DNA of 64,000 nt, from positions 4,196,501 through 4,260,500 of the forward strand of contig NZ_CP063362.1 in NCBI RefSeq assembly GCF_016807805.1, written 5' to 3'. Numbering within the stretch: position 1 is the first letter of the stretch; every line of letters begins with the position of its first letter. Positions 8,620 to 17,836 of this stretch are shown here, one piece after another. The stretch is from Xanthobacter dioxanivorans. GTDB taxonomy: Bacteria > Pseudomonadota > Alphaproteobacteria > Rhizobiales > Xanthobacteraceae. Below the pieces are notes generated by a model. It was not told where the DNA came from, did no database searches, and was given only the letters and a program-made list of their open reading frames with translations. A program made the translations under genes and the position numbers.

Positions 8620-10586
8620 CACGCGGCCTCCGCTTGCGCGCCGGCATGGCCGGCCCGGGCATCCTGGGCGCGGATATCCTGGGCGACGGCATGGCGGGCG
8701 AGGGCCTCGCCCCACCGCTCCTGGTGGAGCCAGGCGTTGAACAGCATCACCCGCACCCGGAACTCGCCCGACCCGTGCAGGCCGAAGGACTGGCGCTCCA
8801 GGTGGGTGAGCGCGATGTCCGGGCAAACGCCGATCTTCCGCCCCGCCGCCTCCACCTTGAGGCAGAGGTCGGAATCCTCGAAGTCGCCGATGAGATAGTC
8901 CTCGCTGAAGCCGCCGAGGGCGCCGATCTCTTCCCGCCGGCCGATGAGGCAGGCGCCGGTGGCGGCGGGCCAGTCCACCACCGCGCCGTCCGTCGCCACG
9001 GGGGCGGGCAGGCCCTTGCCGGGATGCTGGTTCAGCCACACGCCGTAGGTGCGGTTGAACTCGAATGCCATGCCGTCGTGCTGCAGCCCGCCGCCGGGGA
9101 ACAGCAGCCGCGCGCCGAGCAGGCCGTGGCCGGGATGGGCGTCCAGCCGCCGGCTGAGCTTTTCCAGCCAGCCGGGGGCGGTGGGCACCACGTCGGAATT
9201 GAGGAACAGCACCTGCCGCCCGCGCGCCACCGACAGGCCGAGATTGTTGGCGCCGGAAAAGCCGCGGTTGCGCCCGCCCCACACCACCGTGAGCGGCACG
9301 CCGTAGAGCTGCCACCAGCCCTCCATCGCCGACAGCACGGGGGCGGCGATGTTGGGGTCGTCGACGATGTAGATCACCTCGCAGCGCCGGGTGATGAACG
9401 GGTCGTCGGCGAATTCGAGCAGCTGGTGGTCGACGAAGTCGTAGCGGCCGAAGAGCGGCACCAGCAGCGACACCTCCGGCGCCTCCACCTGCGGGCCGAT
9501 GCGCTTGACGAGGGGGGCGTTCGCGGCCGTGTGGGTCCGGCTGCGCGCCACCAGCCGCCGCAGCACCGCGCCGTCGTGGCCGGCGAAGCGCTCCACCATG
9601 CGCTCGGGGGGCACCGGCAGGGCGAACGACCAGCGGGCAAATCCCACCGCATCGAGGGGCGCGAGCTCCAGCGGGCGCTCGTGGACGAGCACAAGCTCGG
9701 TGCCGGAGCGGGCGACGAGCCGCACCGCGGCCTTCTCCCGGAGCGTTTCCGGCAGCGCCTGGAGGAAGCCGGCGTCGGCGCAGTCCGCGCCGTAGTCGGC
9801 CTCGAAGCCGTGGAAGATGTCCGGCCGGTTCCAGCGCAGGGCGCGGCCGGCCAGCGGCAGGCATCCGCCGGCATCGTCCACCAGGAAGAAATCGACCCGC
9901 CCCAGGGTCCATCCCGCGCACAGGCCGCCGGCGCCGGGCACGGCATTGAGGATGTCGATATGCCCGCGCGGACCGCCGGGATGCGGCGACGGTGTCGCGG
10001 CCCAAGCCACGTGCTTCAAATGAACGGGGAAATCGCGCAGCGCGTCGAACAGGGCGCCGCGGGCCGGCGCGTATTCCCGCAGGATGCGCGCGAGATCCGC
10101 CTCAAGCCGCGCGGCGGGAAAGTCGGCAAGGGCGAGCACCTTCTCCTGCCCTTCGACCCGGGCGACGACTGCGGCCGACGGTGACAGGGGCCCGAGCCAG
10201 AACAGAAGGAATCCCCGCACGGGTACTTCGAACGGATAGAGCTCCTCGACATCGGGGCGCGACACATCACAGCAGACTTGCGGAGTCGCAAGACCCTGCC
10301 CTCCAGTGACGAAAATGGAGGCGGCACCGCAGGTCCATCCTGTAAGAACAAGGATTCCATCCTTGAAGAAAATGCGATCGAGGCCTGCGCCGCCTTGCGC
10401 CCGACCTGCGGCACCCAGATCTATGAGCGGTGACCAAACAGGTCCCTCCACCGTGGCATTCGCTGAGGTTGGCGACTCAACCGACGGCTCAATGGGCGAT
10501 GGCATTTGGCCCGAAATCGGCGCTTGAGCGCCCTCCAAACGATTCCCCATGCGGCCTAATCGTAGGCGAGTAAAAAGCCACCTCAT
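8616..10586 (-). CDS. GT2-family glycosyltransferase with long N-terminal extension
   Basis: A 656-residue protein. The C-terminal part (from about residue 365) is a GT-A glycosyltransferase: VSLLVPLFGRYDFV, the VDDPN acidic motif, a LFLNSDVVP metal-site equivalent, and FEDSDLCLKV toward the end. The first 360 residues match no family I know. Residues about 70-130 contain VLTGWTCGAASIFVTGG followed by RPDV and GFLLFW, a pattern weakly like the N-terminus of the protein at 22279. It probably builds a capsule or glycolipid glycan in the cytoplasm. An internal ATG at 10550 is an alternative start. The gene is coupled to the next glycosyltransferase through a 4-bp overlap. Confidence 0.8.
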   Translation of the reverse strand: MRWLFTRLRLGRMGNRLEGAQAPISGQMPSPIEPSVESPTSANATVEGPVWSPLIDLGAAGRAQGGAGLDRIFFKDGILVLTGWTCGAASIFVTGGQGLATPQVCCDVSRPDVEELYPFEVPVRGFLLFWLGPLSPSAAVVARVEGQEKVLALADFPAARLEADLARILREYAPARGALFDALRDFPVHLKHVAWAATPSPHPGGPRGHIDILNAVPGAGGLCAGWTLGRVDFFLVDDAGGCLPLAGRALRWNRPDIFHGFEADYGADCADAGFLQALPETLREKAAVRLVARSGTELVLVHERPLELAPLDAVGFARWSFALPVPPERMVERFAGHDGAVLRRLVARSRTHTAANAPLVKRIGPQVEAPEVSLLVPLFGRYDFVDHQLLEFADDPFITRRCEVIYIVDDPNIAAPVLSAMEGWWQLYGVPLTVVWGGRNRGFSGANNLGLSVARGRQVLFLNSDVVPTAPGWLEKLSRRLDAHPGHGLLGARLLFPGGGLQHDGMAFEFNRTYGVWLNQHPGKGLPAPVATDGAVVDWPAATGACLIGRREEIGALGGFSEDYLIGDFEDSDLCLKVEAAGRKIGVCPDIALTHLERQSFGLHGSGEFRVRVMLFNAWLHQERWGEALARHAVAQDIRAQDARAGHAGAQAEAAW

Positions 10587-10707
10587 GTGCTTGCCTGACC
10601 TGTCCTTCTTGAATTAAATGCAACGTTATGATTTTCCGATCGAGGAATAGTGGGTTGGAAACTATGTAAATGGTGAGTCAAATTGCGCCGCATATCTTTG
10701 AGATAGG

Positions 10708-12036
10708 CTAGTCTGCCAGCGAAAACTTGTCCCGCAGTATAGCCCTGGCCTTCTCTTCAGCTCCTTCAATCTTGCGGAAAACTGCTAACCGCTCGACTCT
10801 TCCCACAGGCGCAAGGAACTCCTCGACGAGGCCATACTGGGGTCTGTCGAAGTAATCATGAAACATGATGACGGTATTGCTGGTAATGGCAAGTGCTGCT
10901 GCGGCTGCCACAGCGACTCTGTAGCGGCCATCTATGAGAATTAAGTCGATCCCATCAATCTTGGATGGCCATGAAATATAATTATGTATTTGACGTTCGG
11001 GTGGAGTGGAGAGGGGATATCCCCAGTTACCAGTCTTTCCAATATTAACATGGCGCAACGCAAGCCGCCCAGTATCGATGTAACTACGTAGACTGTATTT
11101 TTCAATCAGCTGCGTGCAAAATGCAAGGTCTGTATCTATCGAGGTAATGCTCTGGACTCCAAGCTCGCACGCAAGCAGCGTGGTGCCCCCAGAACCATAT
11201 TCGAGATAGCAGGATGATTCCCGCATGCGGCGCGCGATCTCGTCGATCTCGGCTGCCGTGGCGTGAATCTTGTCGATGTAGGTATGCGCGGTGACGGATC
11301 GTTTTCCCAGAGTCTTGACCGGGTGGATGAAGGCGCCGTCGCTGGGGGTATCGTACTCACGCGCCACGGTATTGAACTCGCAGTAGGATGTCAGTTTCAA
11401 CCCTTCTTGCCCGAGTTCGACCAGCGGGACACCCGCTCGGCGAGCCAAGGTCGGCATCAACGCCTCGTAATGCCCTCGCCAGCCCCTTTCCAGCTCGGTC
11501 CTGTAATGCTCGATGAATTCACGGGAAAAAAACATCAAGGGCAAGAACCCGGTCATCCTCTCTGTCGCAGAGACAGACTCCCCAGGTGACTCCTGCAAAG
11601 TAGGCCAGTACATCCAGGTGCTGTCGTTGCTCTGACTTCGAATGAAGCTTGCGCCGAATGCGCCGCTAGTTGCATGCCGACAGAGCTCCGGAATGTGTGC
11701 GACGGCTTTATCCGTCGGCCACACGTCGAACTCGATTCTTATGAAGTGCGTGAACTCGGGTAAGCACTCCACGGAGGCGAGGAGCTTGAGGTCTACGTTG
11801 CCGGGGATAAGCGAGTCGCCCTTTTGGTGTGCAGTGTTGTTAAAAATCTCGGTGCTAGAAAGCTCAATCACTCTCTCAAATGGCAGATTGTCCGCGCCTT
11901 TCCCTTCGAAAACCGCGACAACATCAGCAAATCCTTCGAAAAGTGATGAGATTTTATTGTAGTTAACCGCTAGGAGGTCCCTGTTGTTCCTCGTATCGGC
12001 GTCAAATAGCACGCAGAGCCTGGCAGCTTCCGACAT
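10708..12036 (-). CDS. Glycosyltransferase-like (DUF3405-like) plus SAM-methyltransferase-like fusion protein
   Basis: A 442-residue two-part protein. The N-terminal 230 residues contain IPGNVDLKLLASVE and FIRIEFDVWPT, a layout I associate with DUF3405-type glycosyltransferases, where the IEFDV strand carries the acidic site. The C-terminal part has YLEYGSGGTTLLA, SIDTDLAF and LILIDGRYR, a class I methyltransferase-like fold; no catalytic role is certain. I chose ATG 12036 (MSEAARLCVLFDADT). The frame is open further upstream, with an ATG at 12123, but that extension would run into the divergent acetyltransferase. Base composition is clearly lower in G+C than the flanking export genes, suggesting transfer as part of a serotype-specific block. 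Gene reality is fairly sure; function is an inference. Confidence 0.65.
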   Translation of the reverse strand: MSEAARLCVLFDADTRNNRDLLAVNYNKISSLFEGFADVVAVFEGKGADNLPFERVIELSSTEIFNNTAHQKGDSLIPGNVDLKLLASVECLPEFTHFIRIEFDVWPTDKAVAHIPELCRHATSGAFGASFIRSQSNDSTWMYWPTLQESPGESVSATERMTGFLPLMFFSREFIEHYRTELERGWRGHYEALMPTLARRAGVPLVELGQEGLKLTSYCEFNTVAREYDTPSDGAFIHPVKTLGKRSVTAHTYIDKIHATAAEIDEIARRMRESSCYLEYGSGGTTLLACELGVQSITSIDTDLAFCTQLIEKYSLRSYIDTGRLALRHVNIGKTGNWGYPLSTPPERQIHNYISWPSKIDGIDLILIDGRYRVAVAAAAALAITSNTVIMFHDYFDRPQYGLVEEFLAPVGRVERLAVFRKIEGAEEKARAILRDKFSLAD

Positions 12037-12077
12037 TCCCTCTCTGCGCCCCCTGCTATCCTCAAATATTTGTTTCC

Positions 12078-12091
12078 CGTATATATATACG
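12078..12091. promoter_or_regulatory. 14-bp perfect palindrome between divergent genes
   Basis: CGTATATATATACG is a perfect palindrome in the 85-bp gap between the divergent fusion protein (start 12036) and acetyltransferase (start 12122). It could be an operator or supply overlapping -10 elements; no regulator is known. Confidence 0.35.
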
Positions 12092-12121
12092 TACCGTGGT
12101 TTTTCAATCAGAAATGTGACC

Positions 12122-12808
12122 ATGCCTTTGGCGTCCCTCGTTTCGATCGTCCCGCCTCCGCCAGCTGCGGGCGCACGGAATTTCCGGCTCGAACCGCCCG
12201 CGCGGATCACCAAGCAGATCCGTTGGGATACGGCCGTGGAGGTTGGTGCGTTCACCATGCTTCATGGTCCGGGCGAAATTGTCTGCGCCAGCATCGGTCG
12301 GTATTGCTCGATTGCCCCCGGGGTTGTGATCGGTGCAAACGAGCATGCCATGGAGTGGCTGACCACTTCGTCTTTGGCGGAGAATCCCAACCTCTTCGGC
12401 TGGCACCGGGCGCTTGCGGGAGAAGAGGGTCCTGCACGCAATTTCGCAGGCAGCTTGCGGCCGATTAAAATCGGGAATGACGTATGGATTGGGCAGAACG
12501 CCTTCATCCGGGGTGGGGTGACGATCGGCGATGGAGCGGTGATCGGCGGCATGTCGAACGTGATCCAGTCTGTTCCTCCTTATGCGATCGTTGCGGGGAA
12601 CCCGGCGCGAATCATTCGCTATCGGTTCGATGGTCCGACGATCGCGCGTCTCTGCGCTTCCAGTTGGTGGCGCTATTCGTTGGTTGATCTGCAACGTTTC
12701 GACTTGAGCGATCCCCTTAGGGCGCTGGACGAGATCGACAAAGCGATCGAAGAGTGCAGGCTGCGCGAGTACAATCCGGGGTGGTTGACGGTAGCTGATC
12801 TGCTCTAA
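12122..12808 (+). CDS. Left-handed beta-helix (CatB/LbH) O-acetyltransferase
   Basis: A 228-residue hexapeptide-repeat acetyltransferase. Visible repeats include IGRYCSIAPGVVIGANEH and IGNDVWIGQNAFIRGGVTIG followed by DGAVIGGMSNV and AIVAGNPARIIRYRF, the standard xenobiotic/serine-acetyltransferase-like C-terminal coil ending. This family transfers acetyl from acetyl-CoA to a sugar hydroxyl or amine; in this locus a capsule sugar is the likely acceptor. The start at ATG 12122 (MPLASLVSIVPPP) shares the CATG tetranucleotide with a possible divergent ATG on the other strand. The frame is open upstream to 11984, but that part would overlap the fusion gene and has no homologous look. Confidence 0.8.
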   Translation: MPLASLVSIVPPPPAAGARNFRLEPPARITKQIRWDTAVEVGAFTMLHGPGEIVCASIGRYCSIAPGVVIGANEHAMEWLTTSSLAENPNLFGWHRALAGEEGPARNFAGSLRPIKIGNDVWIGQNAFIRGGVTIGDGAVIGGMSNVIQSVPPYAIVAGNPARIIRYRFDGPTIARLCASSWWRYSLVDLQRFDLSDPLRALDEIDKAIEECRLREYNPGWLTVADLL

Positions 12809-13102
12809 TTTGTCGAAATGCCCGTCTAAACGTCGGATGAATTAGAGTGCACTATGTGGCGCGATTAGAAATTTGCCCGGATGGGTTCTCAACGGCGATG
12901 TCGGCACTTTCGCGCTGTCAAGGCAGGGAGTCTTGTTTCAGGAAGTCGCACACGATTTCGGAGCGAATGTTTCGTGGAAGGCCGGGCATCACGGACCGCT
13001 CGCGGCTTTCCCAGGCTTGAAGAGCATCCGATCCGGCGGGGAGCCGTGATGACGTCAGCGCCCTCTAGTATATAAATTGAATTTCTAGAAATATAATTAA
13101 AT
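12809..13102. other. Intergenic spacer
   Basis: This is 294 bp between the acetyltransferase and kpsM stops, so the flanking genes are convergent. A 64-codon plus-strand frame (12881-13075) has no recognisable content. The right end turns strongly AT-rich. Confidence 0.4.
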
Positions 13103-13918
13103 TTAGGAAATCCGGCGCATTATTGGTACCAGCGCCATGCCTGAAAAAAATATAATTAATATGCTATAGTTTATAAAATAAATGTCCAGGAATGAGCTCG
13201 TAAATTCCGCATAATACGCAACACGCACGTCGCATATTATCTGCGCTAAAGGATTGAAGAAAATAATATTTCCTAGTTTTTCTGGCAACTCATCCGGAAG
13301 AAAGAATACGCCGGATGTTGCCCAGAGAAGCGGTCCTAAAATATTTCCCAATATGAATGCTATATGCGTGATATTTGAGAAGCAGCCAAATATAATTCCG
13401 GTACCAACACCGAGCATCCAGGCGTAAATCAGGCCTGAAATAAATCTAGGCCAGTTATCAATGAAAATTGCATCCTCAACAAAAAATATTGATGATATAA
13501 CAATGGTGACAACCAATGTGCTGTTCGCTATTTCGACAATTATCCGTGCCATAAAAAGATCAAATATATCAACATTTGGAAAGTTTAACAGAGGACGATT
13601 CTGCGCGATTGTTGTCATTATTTGACGGTGAGTATATAGCCAAATAATAAATGGTAAAACTCCGGTCATTAGGAATACAATAGTATTTGAACCTAGCGGC
13701 GCCGGGCGGCCAAGGAGCGCTGTTATCACCATCGCGATCGTGAGGTGCCCCAGTGGCATGATCAGCCCTAGCAGAAACCCCAGATAGCCGGTGCCGAAGC
13801 GGGTCTGGAGGTCGCGCATGATCACCGCCCCCACCACCCGCGCATGCATCGCCGAGGCGGTGGACCAGCCGTCGAGGGCGGGACGGGGGTTGGAGGTGTC
13901 GGGGGCGGTCATGCTCAT
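13103..13918 (-). CDS. kpsM: Capsule polysaccharide ABC transporter, permease
   Basis: A 271-residue ABC-2 type permease with six predicted membrane segments. The N-terminal cytoplasmic stretch RDLQTRFGTGYLGFLLGLIMP is characteristic of KpsM/Wzm-type exporters. It should form the inner-membrane channel for capsular polysaccharide with the adjacent ATPase. Start ATG 13918 overlaps the ATPase stop (ATGA), so the two are coupled. Composition is oddly split: codons for about the first 75 residues are G+C-rich like the ATPase (43 of 60 bases in 13861-13920), whereas the rest is very AT-rich (15 of 60 in 13141-13200). The reading frame stays intact across the switch near 13690, so this looks like a recombinant gene, not a broken one. 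Confidence 0.9.
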   Translation of the reverse strand: MSMTAPDTSNPRPALDGWSTASAMHARVVGAVIMRDLQTRFGTGYLGFLLGLIMPLGHLTIAMVITALLGRPAPLGSNTIVFLMTGVLPFIIWLYTHRQIMTTIAQNRPLLNFPNVDIFDLFMARIIVEIANSTLVVTIVISSIFFVEDAIFIDNWPRFISGLIYAWMLGVGTGIIFGCFSNITHIAFILGNILGPLLWATSGVFFLPDELPEKLGNIIFFNPLAQIICDVRVAYYAEFTSSFLDIYFINYSILIIFFSGMALVPIMRRIS

Positions 13919-14571
13919 GCCTCCATGGCCTGGCGATGCACCTCGATGGCATCGTTGATGTCCTCGAACACCATCAGCCGCCCCTTCTGCAGCACCATGC
14001 CGGCGCCGCAATAGTCCTTGATGGTGCCGGTGGAGTGCGAGGCCATGATCAGGCCGGCCCGCGCCCGGCGCTCGGCGAAGGCGCGCGCGCATTTGAGCTG
14101 GAAGCGGGAATCGCCCACCGCGGTGATCTCGTCCACCAGGTAGAAATCGAACTCGATGGCCATGGACACGGCGAAGGCGAGGCGCGAGGTCATGCCGGAG
14201 GAATAGGTCTTCACCGGCATGTCGAGGTCGCGGCCGAGCTCGCTGAAATCCTCGACGAAGTCGGTGACCTCGGCGATGTCGGCATCGTAGACGCGGGCGA
14301 GGAAGCGCACGTTCTCCCGCCCCGTCATCAGCGGATGGAAGCCGCCGGCAAATCCCAGCGGCCAGGACATGCGCACCGAGCGGTGGATGCGCCCGGAGGT
14401 GGGCGCCTCGGTGCCGGCGATCAGCTTGAGGAAGGTGGACTTCCCGGCGCCGTTCTGGCCCAGCAGGCCGTAGCTGAGCTTGGGGTCGAGGTTCACCGAC
14501 ACGTTGCTCAGCACCACCTTGCGGCGGAAGTGGGTCCAGTAGGTCTTGGTCAGGCGGTCGATGACGATCAT
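13915..14571 (-). CDS. kpsT: Capsule polysaccharide ABC transporter, ATPase
   Basis: A 218-residue ABC ATPase of the KpsT/Wzt class, the size of the short form without a C-terminal glycan-binding domain. Walker A is GQNGAGKST (about residue 38), the signature is YSSGM and Walker B is FYLVDEITAVGD, where VGD replaces the usual LDEP tail as in capsule exporters. It energises export of the lipid-linked capsule through KpsM. It lies 8 bp after the KpsE-like gene and overlaps kpsM by 4 bp, forming a kpsE-kpsT-kpsM transcript on the minus strand. Confidence 0.92.
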   Translation of the reverse strand: MIVIDRLTKTYWTHFRRKVVLSNVSVNLDPKLSYGLLGQNGAGKSTFLKLIAGTEAPTSGRIHRSVRMSWPLGFAGGFHPLMTGRENVRFLARVYDADIAEVTDFVEDFSELGRDLDMPVKTYSSGMTSRLAFAVSMAIEFDFYLVDEITAVGDSRFQLKCARAFAERRARAGLIMASHSTGTIKDYCGAGMVLQKGRLMVFEDINDAIEVHRQAMEA

Positions 14572-14578
14572 GCCCGCC

Positions 14579-15862
14579 TCACGCCTTCAGGTGCCGCATG
14601 ATCTCGAACACCGAGACGATCACCAGCCAGATCAGGCAGAACACCAGCGCCGCCGCCAGCGGCAGCCAGAAGCGGTGGGGATAGTCCGCCTCCTGCGCCA
14701 GTACCGGCTTGACGAAGGTGGCGAGGTACATGCCCTGCCGCTCCGCCGCGATGCGTGCCTGTTCCTGCGCCGCCGCCGCCGCGGTGTACTGCCGCTCGGC
14801 GATCTGGCGCTCCAGGTCGAGGGTGTCGTAGCGGGTCATCACCGCCGAAAGCGTGTCCTTGTCGCCGCCGGCGGCGACGGTGAGGCGCGCCTTGAGCAGG
14901 GCGATGTTCTCCCGCGTCGCCTGCCGGCGCGCCTCCAGCAGCGCGAACTGCGGCGCCTCCGGGCTCAGGGTGCGCCGCGCGGTGGCCAGCTCCTGGTCGA
15001 TGAGCAGGAGATCGCTTTCCAGGTCGCCGACCAGCTTGGCGATGCCTTCGTTGGTGCGGGCGGGATCGATCACACCCACCTCGTTGCGCAGGTCGCGCAA
15101 GGCGGCGCGGGCCCGGCGCAGCCGCGCCTCGGCGCGCTCCAGCTCGGTCCGGCTCTGGGCGATGGCGTCCTCGCGGGTGCGCTCGCCGAGCTTGTTCACC
15201 ATGTCCTCGCTGAGGCCGACGATGGCTTGGGCGATCGCGAGCGAATCCTCCGGCGAGAAGGCCCAGACCCGCACCGTGATGATGCCGGAGGGCGCCTCGA
15301 TCGCCGTCTCGATCTGGCTGCGCCAGCTCTTCTCCAGCCGCTCGATGGGCCGGTCGGGATTGAAGCGCGAGATCCAGTCGATCCCCGGGCGGGAGAACAG
15401 CGCGCGCAGGCCGACGCGCTGCTCCAGCGCCTCCACCACCGCGAGGCTCTTCACGTAGTTGGCGATGATGAGGGAATCCTGCACCTCCGAGAGCCCCTGC
15501 AAGGCGGAGGCGCCGCTGAGGCTTTCCAGCCCCGAATGCTCGGCGGCGCGCACGGCGAAGCGCGCCTCGGAGAGATACTGGCTGGAGGCGATGAAGACGA
15601 AGTAGAACGCCACCAGCAAGGACGGCACCACCACGATGGTGATGAAGCTCGCCATGAGCGGCAGCCGGAACTCGGCGATAGCGCGCGCCTCGGCGCTCCA
15701 GAAGGCGGCGCCGGACGGGCGCACCACCGACTGGCGCATGCGCGCCTGCCGCGCCTGGCGGCGCAGCTCCTCGCGGATGCGGGAATTGCGCTTGAGCAGG
15801 ACGTCGGGTGCGGCGTGCTGCTCCGGCAACCTCTGCACGGGCGATGCGACGGTCTGGTTCAC
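14579..15862 (-). CDS. kpsE: KpsE-like capsule export inner-membrane protein (PCP family)
   Basis: A 427-residue polysaccharide co-polymerase/export protein. A membrane segment (FITIVVVPSLLVAFYFVFIA, about residues 73-92) precedes the SSQYLSEARFAVRA motif typical of the family. A long helical, coiled-coil-rich periplasmic part follows (about 190-380), then a second membrane helix near the C-terminus (PLAAALVFCLIWLVIVSVF). It should bridge the ABC exporter to the outer-membrane channel. The start is GTG 15862 after a purine-rich AGGGTGGGAAG. It is the first gene of the kpsE-T-M unit and is divergent from the glycosyltransferase at 16017. Confidence 0.87.
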   Translation of the reverse strand: MNQTVASPVQRLPEQHAAPDVLLKRNSRIREELRRQARQARMRQSVVRPSGAAFWSAEARAIAEFRLPLMASFITIVVVPSLLVAFYFVFIASSQYLSEARFAVRAAEHSGLESLSGASALQGLSEVQDSLIIANYVKSLAVVEALEQRVGLRALFSRPGIDWISRFNPDRPIERLEKSWRSQIETAIEAPSGIITVRVWAFSPEDSLAIAQAIVGLSEDMVNKLGERTREDAIAQSRTELERAEARLRRARAALRDLRNEVGVIDPARTNEGIAKLVGDLESDLLLIDQELATARRTLSPEAPQFALLEARRQATRENIALLKARLTVAAGGDKDTLSAVMTRYDTLDLERQIAERQYTAAAAAQEQARIAAERQGMYLATFVKPVLAQEADYPHRFWLPLAAALVFCLIWLVIVSVFEIMRHLKA

Positions 15863-16016
15863 CTTCCCACCCTCGCCACTCCCGCGGGGACCGCAGCTTC
15901 AACCTTCGCGCTCACTGTCATGTGGCTACTAGCATTCGGACACCTTCCGTGTCTATCTTGCGGCGATCCAATTTGCGATCCGCTCCCCCGTTCCACCACC
16001 CCAGATCGACGCCCGG

Positions 16017-17600
16017 ATGACCCGACCGCTTCCTGCCAGTACGCCCCCATTCGCCGAGGATCGCGGGGGCGGGGAGGAGAGGGCGCAGGGGGATGCCGTG
16101 GCGGCGCTTCCCGAAGCGATCGCCGCGCTCAACGGGCGGATCGAGGACCTCGCCCGCCAGAACGCCGCCCTCCTCGCCGGCCAGGAGGCCCTGCGGGAGC
16201 AGGTGGCGGCCATGCAGGTGCACGCGAACCTCGTCGGCCACATCCTCCAGCAGGTCCACGCGAACCAGCGCCCGCCGCGCGACCTGCCGCTGCCGCTGGC
16301 GCGGCTGCGCGACCTCGTCGTGTCGCCGGGGCCCTCGCTCGCCTTCCTCCGGGAGATGGCGCGCGCCGGCGTCATCACCAGCACCGGCCTCGTGCAGGAC
16401 GCCTCCGGCGCCTGGCACCCGCGCGTGCGGCCGCTGCGCGCGGCGCGGCACATGGCGCGCGATTTCGCCGGGCTCATGCTCGGGCACCGGGGGGTGGTGT
16501 ATCGGGTGCGTCCGCGCCATGCCCCGGTGGGCGAGCGCCCGCGCGTGCTGCACGTCATCCCCAACGTCTTCGTCGGCGGGTCGACGCAGCTGGTGGTGGA
16601 CCTGCACGAGCGCCTGGGGCACCGCTACGAGATGCAGGTGGTCACCGCGGCCCTGCCCCCCAACGGCCGGCACGAGGGCATGGTGCTGCACCACCTGCCC
16701 CTCGGCACCCCCGCCACGGCCTTCGCGGCGCTGCTCGACGCGGTGAAGCCGGACATGGTGCACCTGCATTACTGGGGCGAGGGCGATCGGCCGTGGTACG
16801 AGGCGGCCCTCGACGCGGCGAAGGCGACCTCCGCCGTGATCCTGGAAAACGTGAATACGCCGGTCGAGCCGCTGCGCGACCCGCGCATCCACGCCTATCT
16901 GTTCGTTTCGAACTATATCCGCGTCACCTTCGCGCCCGGCGTGGGCAACGGGCGCGTCATCCATCCAGGCATCGACCTCGACCGCTTCCGGCCGCCGGCC
17001 GCGTGGGCCCCGGGGGCGGCGGACACCATCGGCATGGTCTATCGCCTCGCCCGCGACAAGCTGGACGACGCCTCCATCGAGCCGCTCATCGAGGTCGCCC
17101 AGCGGCGCCCGCGCACGCGCGTCCTGGTGGTGGGGGACGGCGAGCTGCTGCCGGTCTACTTCGCGCGGGTGAGCGCGGCCGGCGTCCGGCGCAATTTCGA
17201 GTTCACCGGGGTGGTGCCGTTCGATCAATTGCCGCAGCTCTACCGGCAGTTCCGCACCTTCGTGGCGCCGGTGGTGCGGGAGAGCTTCGGGCAGGTGACC
17301 CCCTTCGCCATGGCCATGGGGCAGGCGGTGGCGGGCCTGCGCACCGGCGCCCTGCCGGAGATCCTAGGCGGCGACGAGACGCTCGGCGCCACCGGCGGCG
17401 CGCTCGCCGATATCCTCGTGGGCCTGCTCGACCAGCCCGAGCGCATGGCCGCCCTGTCCCGCGCCAACATGGAGCGCGCGCGCCGCTTCTCCCTCGACGG
17501 AATGATTCGCGCCTACGCGCAGGTCTATGCCGAGGCGCTGGGGCGCGAGGCGGACCCCATGCCGGGCTTTCCGCCGGCTCAATTCTACCCAGAGGTGTGA
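16017..17600 (+). CDS. GT4-family glycosyltransferase with N-terminal coiled coil
   Basis: A 527-residue protein. Residues about 25-80 are a Leu/Ala/Glu-rich predicted coiled coil. The GT-B fold begins at about 175 with RVLHVIPNVFVGGSTQLVVDL and continues with IHPGIDLDRFRPP, VLVVGDGELLP and the donor-binding region ESFGQVTPFAMAMGQAVAG. It is a cytoplasmic sugar transferase probably acting on the capsule repeat or its lipid acceptor. The specificity cannot be read from the sequence. It starts the plus-strand half of the locus from a 154-bp divergent promoter region shared with the kpsE-T-M unit. Confidence 0.82.
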   Translation: MTRPLPASTPPFAEDRGGGEERAQGDAVAALPEAIAALNGRIEDLARQNAALLAGQEALREQVAAMQVHANLVGHILQQVHANQRPPRDLPLPLARLRDLVVSPGPSLAFLREMARAGVITSTGLVQDASGAWHPRVRPLRAARHMARDFAGLMLGHRGVVYRVRPRHAPVGERPRVLHVIPNVFVGGSTQLVVDLHERLGHRYEMQVVTAALPPNGRHEGMVLHHLPLGTPATAFAALLDAVKPDMVHLHYWGEGDRPWYEAALDAAKATSAVILENVNTPVEPLRDPRIHAYLFVSNYIRVTFAPGVGNGRVIHPGIDLDRFRPPAAWAPGAADTIGMVYRLARDKLDDASIEPLIEVAQRRPRTRVLVVGDGELLPVYFARVSAAGVRRNFEFTGVVPFDQLPQLYRQFRTFVAPVVRESFGQVTPFAMAMGQAVAGLRTGALPEILGGDETLGATGGALADILVGLLDQPERMAALSRANMERARRFSLDGMIRAYAQVYAEALGREADPMPGFPPAQFYPEV

Positions 17601-17836
17601 TTTTCCCGCCGCACGCCGGGAGGAATTTCCGCACCGCAGTAACATTCGGTGGCGTCAGGGTAGTGCTCGCGCTAGGGTGGTATCACAGGGGGATGGGTCC
17701 TTCCCAAGGGGCGTCATGCGGCGTCCAGGGAAATCCCACGGTCTTTCCTGTGCCGGCCGGAGCGGGTGCCCCGGATCGGCGATCGCCGGATGTCAGGGGA
17801 CGCGGAGCGCAAGAGCATCGCGTCGGTGGGGTGGGG

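Noticed and set aside
12881..13075. 64-codon frame after the acetyltransferase
   Set aside because: Basic, low-complexity translation without homologous features, lying between convergent genes.
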